Assembly: GCA_023078685.1 (NCBI GenBank)
Contig: JALGAS010000002.1
Span: forward strand, 1,488,001 to 1,552,000
Length of the DNA: 64,000 nucleotides
Source: Neopestalotiopsis rosae
Lineage: Eukaryota > Ascomycota > Sordariomycetes > Amphisphaeriales > Sporocadaceae
Direction of reading: 5' to 3'
Part shown: piece by piece, positions 24,555 through 34,275 of the stretch
Layout: the number at the start of each line of letters is the position of its first letter
Numbering within the stretch: the first letter of the stretch is position 1
Program-made: the position numbers and the translations under genes
Notes under the pieces: model-generated
Databases searched by the model: none
Seen by the model: the letters and a program-made list of their open reading frames with translations, nothing else
Told to the model about the DNA's origin: nothing

Positions 24555-25733
24555 TCATGAGTTACTCAGTACAGCACGAAGATCCTCCTCAAAACAGCGC
24601 TTCCACGCCTCCTCTCCCCGAGTGGGCTCCCAGCCCAGGCCAAGGGCCACGCTCGCCCGGGTGCGCGAGTTGGAACACAACCCGAGCTCAAGCTCGACGA
24701 GATCGCCGCCCACCAAATCCATGTACGACTTGAGATGGGTTCCAGCGTCCTCGAGCCTAATCTTGCGCACCTCGGCGTCCTTAATCTTGCCTGCCCTTCG
24801 GCACGCATCCGCGATGCCGCGCGCCACGTCCATCCAGGTGTGTTTCCCGTGGCTCGAAAAGAGGATACCCTTTTTGCCCGTGGGCAGATAGGGAGATTCA
24901 CCATTGTCGAGAATGTCGAGAATCACGAGGCGGTAGAGCTCGGCCAGGTCCTCGACGTGGACATGATTGATCTCTCCAGCGCCGTCGCCGACGACCACGC
25001 CGTGACCTAGCTCCAGTACTGCCCTAATGTATGTCGGGATTTGGATGCTGGTGCGGTTGAATAAGCCGGTACCGACCCCGTAGATGGTCGGAGGCATCAC
25101 TGTTTGATCTTGAATTAGTCACAAAAGCCGGAAGAACATCAAGAGACAAACCTTAAAGTAGAACTTACTAACTATAGTCTTCACTCCGAGCTCTAGACCC
25201 GAGTCAACCACGCCAAGCTCAGTCGCTCGCTGGGGATAAGATCGCAGCCCCTCGCGGTGCTTTTCATACTCATAGATGTCATCCTCGACATCGTCAAACG
25301 TGCGGTCCTCGAGGTACGCCCCCGTGACGGGCTGATCCGATAGGTTCGACGCGCCCGAGAGGTGAATCATCCAGACGTCGTCGCCGTCTGTTGTGCTCTT
25401 TCCTTGATTGCTACGCCGCTGTGCCAGCCCTCGCAACAGCGCCTGTGCCGACGCTGAGTGAAAGCCTAGGGTCGCCCCGATGACGATGTCGGCTTGGGAT
25501 GCTGCGGCCTCGGTCGCTTTGACGTCGTCGAGACCCTCGTAGACGATGCAACGCACGCGACTGCCATAGGCCGAGGCGAGAGTCGCGGCGCGGTCGTCGC
25601 CTCGAACAAGACAGGTAATGGTTGCTGCTTGCAGCGCTGGAGACCCGGAAGCGAGGAGGGTGGTAAGTATGGTGCCACCTACGAAGCCCGTGGCGCCTGT
25701 GATGAGGATGTGTTTTGAGGAGGTGGAAGTCAT
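24555..25733 (-). CDS. Extended short-chain dehydrogenase / NAD-dependent epimerase-like protein
   Basis: Two exons, 25169-25733 and 24555-25099, give 369 aa; the 69-nt intron joins ...GVKTIV to MMPPTIYGVG in frame. An N-terminal Rossmann fold shows the nucleotide motif TGATGFVGG (GxxGxxG) near residues 12-20. A YxxxK pair (YEYEK) lies near residue 155, where extended SDRs keep the catalytic Tyr and Lys. PPTIYGVG resembles the PxxxYG block of sugar-epimerase-like members, and the C-terminal half provides the substrate domain. The substrate cannot be told. It is likely cytosolic and belongs to the fungal nucleoside-diphosphate-sugar epimerase-like group. A perfect hairpin in its promoter is listed separately. 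It lies at the edge of an accessory-looking block. Confidence 0.85.
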
Positions 25734-26728
25734 GGTGTCTTGACTTAAATCTTAAAGGGATGGGATGAAGTCGAATTATTGTTTTGGGATCATTGCTCTA
25801 TGTTCCCCCAATGGTAATTCGTGCTTCAAACATTGCGGTCCGAGCTGTCTTTATAGACAGCTCCATCCATATGAATTGGGTTATTACTCTCGGATTTTGG
25901 CCACAATTCCATGATAATTTGTGTCTATGGAACCCGACAAGCATGGGAAGGTATAGTAGATCATGATCATACATGGCTAGATACTTATCATGGTTGCATC
26001 AATCCCCTCCACTAAACGCCGACGAAGAACGATGTGCCATCTCTAATTGGTGGGATCGCCGAAATCATATAGGACCACTATTCTTAACTCCACCGTAGCT
26101 CCGGATAACTGGTTTTTCTGGAGGCATATATCGTTATAGCTATTAAGTACCTTGCTTGATGCTGCAGCTCCTTGTCCTCGCCTGCGGCGATTTGCGGTCC
26201 ACATCTGATAATATCAAACGGAAGAACCCCCCCTGGGAGAAATGATCCATGCTTAAACAGGACCAAACATGACTTGTATAAGCATATGGTGTTCTTGTTC
26301 ATCACTTGTGATTGACTTTTTGCGCGATAATATGGTGTTAGATGTTGGTTATAAATGAGTGCAACGCCTTCGATTGTTCACAATGAGTCCTCGGCAGTGG
26401 TGTCACGGCCGACGTGAACCTGCAGCCAATTTCCCTTTTGCGCGCAAAACTCTAATCTTGCACATTCTACACAACTGAATGCAAGAAACAACACAAGCCG
26501 CTCCAGTCATTAGTTGCTTGCGCTCTGGGAAAGACGAGGTGAGGAATACGACACTATTCACGCTTTTGTAATTTCCAACACATCTCTCGGCAAAATTGAA
26601 TAATGTGATGATGTCGCTCAACGTTCTGATATTGTTTCGTACTATGTTCTCGGGGTAATGAACTTGACAGTCTCCAAATATAAGACATATCTCGGTTCCT
26701 ATCCCACCTGATGACTAAGTTCGCCTGC
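25734..26728. other. Intergenic, promoter of SDR gene and 3' flank of the next gene
   Basis: About 1 kb, AT-rich, with no supported gene. It contains the inverted repeat at 25842-25863. Confidence 0.5.
25842..25863. promoter_or_regulatory. Perfect 9-bp inverted repeat, 4-nt loop
   Basis: GAGCTGTCT and AGACAGCTC flank TTAT exactly, about 110 bp upstream of the SDR start codon. The position fits an operator for a dimeric regulator, or a hairpin in the 5' UTR. Function is inference. Confidence 0.5.
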
Positions 26729-27930
26729 TCATATGTCTGGCAGCCGTTTCCTGATTCCTTCATTATGAGCACCAAGTCCGTTTCGCCAATCACGTTGAGT
26801 AGTTCGAGGAGTGTCAGTACCGAAAGGCGTAGATATGCCTATCGGCTGAGCATTTTTGAGATAACTCAAGGCCACTTCTTTGAACTCCCCTATCTGCGTA
26901 AATACCTCTGCAAAATGCTTCTTCAGTTCACTTTGCAATATTGTTAACCTGCTTATCCATTCTGGACGGTGGGCAGCGATCCACTCATCGATGACCCACA
27001 CTCCCTCCATTATATAATGCCCCTCGAGTACCCTAGAGACTTGGCCCTGAAGAGTCTCGAGCTCTTGCTTGAGAGATACTAACCGAAAGAGCATAGAGGA
27101 ATTGCCCTGATAACATATGGAAAAATTCATCCCTGCTTCTAATGACCAACACATTTTGTCTATTTCCAAGATGCTCGAAGATAAAGATTGCCGTAATTGG
27201 AAGAATCGATACATACTTGCGCGGTAGACTTCCCAATTATAAGTTGCGCCGCTCTCGTCACTTTCAGATGCTTTCCGGTTCTTCGAAAAACGACGTACCA
27301 AGTCGAACAAAATGACAACCAATAGATAAAGCGCACTCCCAAGGATGCTCATTGCTGGCATACCTGGCCCGGTTGGAAGGGTGTCATTGAAGCATTCAAT
27401 TCTCGTGCCTGTAACGAATCGCTTCATTGCCCGTGAACCGCTCGGTATTATTAAGTGGCTATCTCGAAGAGAAGCGCATCCTGGATATGTCCAGTTGTGC
27501 TGCAGAAGGTATCAGTGTTAATGTTCTCCTCGATCTTAGGGGAGATGATTGACTGCCATACATTCTCGCACCATTCGAAGCTATCTTTCCACTGGGTCCA
27601 CTGGGCCATGCGAATTGCTTGAAACGCTGTCCAGGCACCCAAGATGAGCAGAGGGAAACCAAAAAATGTCACAATGTCGGCCATTGTAGTATTTTTGCCA
27701 GATACGACGGCGCGCTGCCACAGGTGGGATATCGCTGAAGCGCTGCGAGCGGAATCCTCACTGATAACAGGATCAGGATCCGGCGTGGTCGATGTATCCG
27801 ATACATTATCATTTGATTGTTGGGTATCATCAGGAGCTGCTTGCGCATCTCTGGCGTCATACCATATCTCGGTATCAGGGCTGCGTGGGAATATTTCAAA
27901 GAGCTCAAAGTCTTCGCCCAAATCCGCCAT
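26729..27930 (-). CDS. Unknown membrane protein, gene structure unresolved
   Basis: Two frames lie in tandem: one from ATG at 27930 to a stop at 27451, and one from 27427 to 26729. Their topologies complement each other. The first ends with a membrane segment (IVTFFGFPLLILGAWTAF, about residues 86-103) and a Trp/Cys loop; the second begins with a Cys loop and a membrane segment (MSILGSALYLLVVILFDLV). An intron from 27561 (donor GTATGG) to 27422 (acceptor AAG) would join them into about 353 aa without a stop, but the acceptor lacks a pyrimidine tract; a GTGCGA donor with a different acceptor also keeps frame. It could instead be a decayed gene. The N-terminus is acidic and disordered, and the C-terminal part is helical. 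No family is recognised. Confidence 0.45.
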
Positions 27931-29191
27931 AATTCCTGGACGCGATCGATATGGGACACAGCGAAAGCAAAAGTCTTCTTGAAATTGGGTCTGGGAGCAG
28001 AGAAAGTGAAAGGGGAAGACTGCGTCTAGAATCAACACTAGAAGAAATAAACCGGTGATGTGGCGGCGTTGCTTTTCAACATGGGTAGGACCAATAGTCG
28101 TCCAAACTGAATTTTGCTTTGTCTGAGCCACCGCCCTTGAGTCCTAAGGCATCCCTTTCCTGCAGACGTGCAGGCTTCCCCGCTCAGCCCAATCAGACAG
28201 AGCAAAACCTATTTGTTCTATGTTCCAAGTCGATAGATGCTTTCATAGCCACGACTACGAATGACGTAGCAAAGAATTGTGATGAAACATACTGTACCTC
28301 TGTCAAACGTCTACGACATTGGTTTTCCTAGCCACGCTCTAGATAAACGCTTTTCGAATCTGTTTCTTATTGCCTGCTGCCCCTCCGGCTACCTGACAAA
28401 GCCGTTATGATGGCTTGAGTTGTTAAACCGCATATCTAGGGCTGCAAGATAATTGGAGGACGGCAAAAGTCACAGACGTCGCTTGCCAATCTCATCCTGA
28501 TCAGGTCATGGCCAATCTATTGGTAGGGGCTTCCAAACAGAAACGCACCTGGGGTTGACACTGCAAACTCATGTCACACGGAACCAGGTTGACTTCGCCC
28601 TGCTGTGGTGTATTGACTGCTTCGCCTCGGGCAGACCCAGCAGTCGGTCGTCTGCGCGAGTCTCAAATCATTTTCGGCTCAAGCGGTCCTATCCACCACG
28701 TCCAAGTGATCGGTGGTAACGAAAAAGGAGCCTTTCATCAGCTGTCACCAACCGACCATTGTGCGCCAAAAACAAAGAGAAAAGGAATGGTGAAGGTTTA
28801 CTGAGATACCTCGACTAGACTTGACTGTCCATCAATCTAGATATATAAGGTTGTGGTGTAGGACCGACTGGGTCAATATCGCAGACTTGCGCTGTTTGGA
28901 TATTCTGTAGATTATTGGGGTGGAGGTTTTGATCAATCATGGGAGAAGATGCCTTCATTTTCGAAACACAGCGCATGTTTGTCAAAATAAATGCAGAGCA
29001 TTAGTGAGCGAGGACGTTGCATACGAGACCGCCGCAGATAGGGATAAATATAATATAAAAGGGACACAACACCGTTTAAAAGAGCGTTTCAAAATTATAG
29101 AAGGATATAAATTTGATAGCTTGTATGTGTTATATTTAGATAATGAGAAAGACTGGATATAAATTAAATGGGAGGAGGGAGGAGAAAGTGC

Positions 29192-29310
29192 AAAAAAGAA
29201 GCCAGGGTCGAGTGCTCGAACACCTGACCCGGAAAACAACAACTGGGCTATGTGTACTGATTTTACCTCACCAGCGCAGTCACAACTGTAGAGTAACAAC
29301 TCGACCACAG
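29192..29310 (-). repeat. Possible tRNA-derived / SINE-like element
   Basis: Read on the minus strand there is an A-box-like TGGTCGAGTTG near 29297-29308, a B-box-like GTTCGAGCAC near 29213-29222, and then a run of six T at 29192-29197 that would end RNA polymerase III transcription. The spacing suits a tRNA-like promoter, but no full cloverleaf can be drawn, so it is not called a tRNA. It could be a degenerate SINE or chance. Confidence 0.3.
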
Positions 29311-29388
29311 AACCTAGAACGTGTCTCATCTGCTATGTGGCCATTCAAAAACCTAGATCGTATCCCATCTGCTATGTGGCCTTTCACA
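29311..29388. repeat. Imperfect tandem duplication, 2 x 39 bp
   Basis: Two adjacent 39-bp units each begin AACCTAGA and contain CATCTGCTATGTGGCC. They differ at a few positions, mostly C/T or A/T, so the duplication is not recent. Confidence 0.8.
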
Positions 29389-29955
29389 TTCGTTGTTTGA
29401 GAAGAAATTCGACTATTTGCATTTATGAGGTCTCCTATACGAACGGGCAACTTGTCACTCACCACCGTTTGCAGGTCACTGGTCTGTAGATGAGTTATCC
29501 ATTCAACCAAGGAATCCAGTTGCTAGTAATAATGGGTGGTTGTGAGAGGCCACACAGCATATCCAATAAACATTATGACTCACGGCTTCAAGGTTTTCGG
29601 TGTTATATTTAAGGTATTGCCTGAGGCTTAACGTTTGAATAAACGCTGCAACGTACCATTTTAGGGATTTTACTACTTCATTGAAGGACTACCTAAAGTT
29701 GAATGATATGCTTAACGCTCAGAAGCACGACTTCAAGGTTCTCAATATTTCGGTGAGGCACTCCGGCCAAGTATAAGAGATACGTAACACCCATAGCTAA
29801 GTGTAATTATTTTCTCTTCCCTTCCCCTCTCAAATCCACTTCCGCTTTCACTTCCGCTTCGACTGCTATTTCAATATCAGAACGTATTCAAGTACATTTA
29901 AATCAGCTCCGCCGTCCATTTCCAACCTCAATAACTCAGCGACGTATTCGCTAAT

Positions 29956-31143
29956 ATGCATATTGGAAAGAGCAGCCTAGGATCATTAGCTTCAGCAGAT
30001 CCAACTACCGAAAGCAGCAAAGAGGCAAACGTGCCTCTCGACCTATCTCCCACCATGTCTCGCACCACGAGACTAAAGAGTACTATTATAAAGAAATGGC
30101 CTATAGCAACGTCGTCGAGTGCTACCAAAACCGGAATGCAACTGACCGTCACGATGGACAACATTTACCGGGTCTACGGCAAAGACGAGGATCCTGTCAA
30201 GCTTTTCGACAAAGCTTCCTCGTGGCTCAAATCGATGCAAAACTCTCCAGCAGCAACCAACAGTAACAAGCGCGCAGAAATTATCGAAAAACAGCTAAGA
30301 CATTCGATGGTCCGGGCAATCTTTGGAAGCAATCAAATCGAGCGCGCAGGACTCAATGAGGACGAAACCACCAAACTTTGCGAGCGAGTCTTTCAAGGCG
30401 AAGACCTCGGGACGTTTGATGAGAGAACGCCTGGCTACGAGAAGAAGCTTCTGGAAGAGCTTGGTGGCCAAGCTGGTAGCAAGATATTCGAGGGCCAGAC
30501 ATTGAAGTCTTACATCTGTGGTCGCCACGAAGTCGTCAACCATGCGAAGGCTCTCCAGTACATGATTGACCGAGTTGTCTCACTCGACTTGCCAATTACA
30601 GACGAGTGCATCAAGACAACGCACAGGATCCTGTGTGGTGATACGCCCATATACCACAGCTCGGGCGCCGTCACATCGCCTCGTGATTACGCCGGTATCT
30701 ACAGAGACAAGGGAGGTGTTTTCGTGGGAGCTGGCAATACCATGTTCACTCCACCGCACATGGTACCTGCCGCAATGGCAAAGCTGGTTGCCGAATTGAA
30801 GACCGATCTCGAGGTTGCACAAGAGAAGAACAGCATTGACCCTTTCGCATTGGCGTCGAAACTCTCTATGAACTTCGTTCAAATACACCCCTTCCAAGAT
30901 GGAAACGGCCGCATGTGCCGTATTCTTCTAAACACAATCTTGTGTAAATATGCTGGAATAGTGGTGCCAATTGGCGAAACTGAGGAGGACAAAGCCGAAT
31001 ATTTGGACATCAAAAAGAGAGCTAGCAGGGACGCAGATAACCATGGAGAGTACGCAACATTCGTCCTGAAGAAGGCTGTGACACGCTTGCGGAAATTCAA
31101 GCAGATGCTTGGGGGAAGTCGAAGGCATAAACTTTTAGAATAA
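29956..31143 (+). CDS. Fic-domain protein (predicted AMP- or nucleotide-transferase)
   Basis: A single intronless frame of 395 aa from ATG at 29956 (in-frame ATGs at 30055 and 30136 are alternatives). The Fic core motif is complete, HPFQDGNGR at residues 311-319, with the catalytic His311 and anion-binding loop. The flap region before it (GIYRDKGGVFVG...FTPPHMV) is also present. An inhibitory-helix-like motif lies N-terminal at Ser125-Glu129 (SNQIER), so the protein looks like a class II self-inhibited Fic enzyme; the usual Gly or Asn after Glu is Arg. Such enzymes attach AMP to a Ser, Thr or Tyr of a target. The first 60 residues are low-complexity, with no signal peptide or membrane anchor, so it is not a FICD-type ER protein. 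It lacks introns and sits between AT-rich tracts, consistent with but not proof of horizontal origin. Confidence 0.92.
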   Translation: MHIGKSSLGSLASADPTTESSKEANVPLDLSPTMSRTTRLKSTIIKKWPIATSSSATKTGMQLTVTMDNIYRVYGKDEDPVKLFDKASSWLKSMQNSPAATNSNKRAEIIEKQLRHSMVRAIFGSNQIERAGLNEDETTKLCERVFQGEDLGTFDERTPGYEKKLLEELGGQAGSKIFEGQTLKSYICGRHEVVNHAKALQYMIDRVVSLDLPITDECIKTTHRILCGDTPIYHSSGAVTSPRDYAGIYRDKGGVFVGAGNTMFTPPHMVPAAMAKLVAELKTDLEVAQEKNSIDPFALASKLSMNFVQIHPFQDGNGRMCRILLNTILCKYAGIVVPIGETEEDKAEYLDIKKRASRDADNHGEYATFVLKKAVTRLRKFKQMLGGSRRHKLLE

Positions 31144-32308
31144 GAAATGGAAAGAATAAAAAGAATAAAATAAAAATAGAAAAGTGTATAAGAAATCTCT
31201 TTGAAATAAAGCAGTATAGTTTTTTTCCTAAATAAATCTATAAAATCTATAAAAATGTTATAAAAAGAAGAAAAAGAGAGAAAGGTATAAACTCTTATAT
31301 ATCTATACGTAAACTTCTGCTCAGTGAGAATCAAATCGTCCATAGCAACGTGGACGTCTGACCTAGACATGGCTATTGATGCAGAAGGCAAAGACGTGCG
31401 ATATATTAAAGAAAAGGACAGAAGGACAATGAGGCAATGGTAATGGTGTTGAAATATGAGCGCCCCTACATTTCGGACCTTCATGACTGCTATACTGAGC
31501 TCCAAAGCATCAGCTCGGGAATTGTCATCTGAGTTTCTGGGTGAAGATGGAAACGCGTGCGTGCGGCCGCGTCGTGAATTTATGCGACCAATATATACGA
31601 GTCGTACTTCAAGTGCCATTTCATGTGCTTAGATAGTAATGTTATACTAGGTTCAATATCGGGACCGAGAGTGGAGCTGCCCGACTTAAAACGACCAGTC
31701 GCATTTGTAAGCTCAAAAGTGTGAGAAGCTGCTGAGCGGACATGATTGCACCGATTTGTGGCGGATCTGATAATGAGACCAGACTATGTACGCTACCTTA
31801 TTAGTGCTGACCAATTCTCTATCCGTACATTCTATTATCTTGGGTGTTGGTCTGTCTCATAGGTGTCTGATTTGTACAGAGTATAGCTTCAGTGCACCGC
31901 AACAAATCTATGGCCCTAGCCAAAACCGTCATAGGCTCTATTACATGTTTATACGAACCTCACAGTGACATGACACCTCGAAGGATTGTTTGACTAAGCT
32001 GCAATGCTCGGTATTCTCTTCAACACCGAGGCTGGACGAATGAATCCTACGAGAAGCAGCCAGGACTGGGCAGAATGAGCGTATCATTGTCATCAATGTC
32101 AATATTGGCTCGGGTCCGATGAATTTCAGGTGAACTTGAAAATGATCAAAAACCTTCGAGTATAAGGGACAAGTCGTTCCTCAATATCGAATAAATAAAC
32201 ATTTCCTAGCCAGACTCCTCTTCATCGCCACCGTTCAATTGCAGCTCTACTTTACAATTTCGTCAATCACCCAGGACTCCATCTCTCGAAATCCCCAAAA
32301 CTCACACA
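31144..32308. other. AT-rich intergenic region downstream of the Fic gene
   Basis: The first 180 bases are almost pure A, T and G with long A runs. A minus-strand frame covering this and the end of the Fic gene (30879-31619) is an artefact of base composition. The right end is the promoter of the NmrA-like gene. Confidence 0.5.
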
Positions 32309-33404
32309 ATGGCACCATCCACCAAGCAAGGCCGCAAAATCACCGTCGTAGGCGGCTCGGGCAACATTGGCTCCCACATAGTCAAGGCCCTCGTAGAAAC
32401 CGGCATCCACGAGGTCTCGGTCCTAAGCCGGCCCGAGTCCGAGGCCACCTTCCCTCCCTCCGTCAAGGTCCACCGCGGCGCCTACGACGACGAAGAGGGA
32501 TTTCTGGCCTCGGCCCTCGCCGGCCAGAACGTCCTCATCTTGACTCTCGGCTTCCAGGCCGCCGACGCCCAGAAGCCCCTGATCCGCGCCGCGGCCGCTG
32601 CCGGCGTGCCGTATGTCGTGCCTTGCGAGTTTGGCTCCGACGCTACGAGTAAGTGACCATATCCATGGAAACAAAACAAAATAGTAGAGAAGCAGTTCCT
32701 AACAGGGATCCTAAATAGACGAGCCGTTATGCCGGGAAGTCTTCTTCATGAACGCCAAGAAGCCATATCGCGATCTGATCGAGGAGCTAGGCGTCAGCTC
32801 GTGGATCGGCGTCGTCAACAATCCCTGGTTCGATTACTGCCTGCCTCCAGGCTTCTTTGATATTGATATAAAGAAGCGTACGGCCACGTATTGTGAGTTG
32901 ACATCATTTCCTGGTTTCCAATGGTGGAGGGGCACCAAATGAAAGATTCGAAAGCCAAGAATGCTAACTTTACACCACACAGTCGACGGCGGCAATTACA
33001 AGGCCAACTTCGCCACTATGCGCCGCGTGGGCACCAGCCTCGCCGCCCTCCTCAGCCAGCCCGAGGCCCTTCTCGCCCAGCACAAGAACCGCTGGGTCTA
33101 CTTTAGCTCCTTTGTCGCGAGCCAGCGGGACATGGTGGCCAGCGCCCAGCGTGCCACCCAGACCACGGATGCCGACTGGACCGTCACCGTCAAGCCTACG
33201 CAGCAGGTGCTCGACTGGTCTCGTGCCGAGGCGGCCAAAGGCAACCTCATGGCTGCTGGCCGGGCCCTCTTTGCCCTTGCCTTTACCGAGGGTTACGGTG
33301 GTAATTACCAGGACAAGGTCGTCGATTATGCGGCTCTAGGACTCGAGCCGGAGGAAGATCTAGACGAGGTTGTGCGAAAGCTGGCTGTGGAGATGGGGGC
33401 GTGA
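32309..33404 (+). CDS. NmrA-like / isoflavone-reductase-like NAD(P)-binding oxidoreductase
   Basis: Three exons (32309-32648, 32719-32892, 32983-33404) give 311 aa, the usual size. The N-terminus holds a Rossmann nucleotide-binding loop VVGGSGNIGSHIV (GGxGxxG, residues 13-25), followed by SRPES after the second strand, where an Arg favours NADP. The region PYVVPCEFGSDAT is characteristic of isoflavone-reductase-like atypical SDRs in fungi, which include pathway reductases and redox-sensing NmrA-type regulators. The splices restore DATNEPLCREVFF and TYFDGGNYK in frame. It is GC-rich, unlike the AT-rich flanks. Substrate unknown. It is not obviously linked to the neighbouring Fic gene. Confidence 0.88.
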
Positions 33405-34275
33405 AAGCTGCTCTTACTGTGTGTCTGGGACGGAATTCTGGAAATAGTCCACAACGTTTTTCTTTAGCATTAAGAAACGATACATCAAAGTACTGCTTTC
33501 ATTATCTAGCTTTATGCCATTCGAGAACGGACAACAGCAATAATGCCTGTGATCAGTTATTCAATCCTTGTCCTTATGTCTGGATCTATGACCATAGCAT
33601 TAAAATTTCTATGAGCCTCCATTTCTGAACCACAAGACTTTAGGCCTTTCTCATCGATTTGCGCTTGGACCCATGTTCTCTTATAAAATCATCGCTTTCT
33701 GTCCTCTTTTAATTCGTCTTCAACCCCGAGTATTCCCTTCGCAGACTCCAAAGTAAACTTTGGTCGTTCGAATGTGTCCGGATGATATGAGGCAAAATGC
33801 CACGCAATGCGGTATGCAATCTGTTGGATTTCCATTAATTGACCTGCCGGTCTTTCCTTGTGAGATCAAATGCCTCACGAATGTCATTCGTCCCTTGCCC
33901 AGATTCAACGCTTTTGGTGAAGGAAGCTCAAGACGGCTTTGCCAAGTTGTGGCATTACAGGAGCCATCCCAAAGCAAAACCAACTGCCAAATATAACATA
34001 GAGCCTCGGGGTCGTTCTGATGCTCTTCCACTTCTAGTCCAACGGATACCGATCAACTCGTTTCAAGGGTATTGTCTCTCCAGTATCCACGTTGAAAAGA
34101 GAGGCCCGATCACTCATTCTGCGTCTCTGAAACCTAACAGAGCTTCCCATCGGTGTCGGCTCAAAACTCTTCTACAATGGTATCAATCACGAGCCTGGCG
34201 GTCGCTCCAAGCCGTGAAAGCGGTTGTATATGTTGGCAAAATGTCCTCAATAGTGCTAGCTTGGGCCGGCAAGAC
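33405..34275. other. Convergent 3' regions, no gene seen
   Basis: About 870 bases between the NmrA-like gene and the J-domain gene. Short frames on both strands lack support. Confidence 0.5.

Larger units (their letters stand above)
27931..29955. other. Degenerate AT-rich intergenic region
   Basis: About 2 kb without a gene. The minus-strand frame above 27930 continues without an ATG to 28131 (only a GTG). The stretch 29040-29170 is very AT-rich. A tRNA-like element and a tandem duplication follow at 29192-29388. Confidence 0.5.

Noticed and set aside
27931..28131. N-terminal extension of the membrane gene with a signal-like hydrophobic stretch
   Set aside because: It begins at GTG; the first ATG in frame is at 27930, so the hydrophobic stretch is probably not translated.
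30879..31619. Minus-strand 246-codon frame over the Fic 3' end
   Set aside because: Mostly in an AT-rich tract; composition (Phe/Ile/Tyr/Ser) is typical of chance AT-rich frames.
23503..33404. Secondary-metabolite gene cluster
   Set aside because: Oxidoreductases are present, but there is no polyketide synthase, peptide synthetase, terpene synthase, P450 or transporter.
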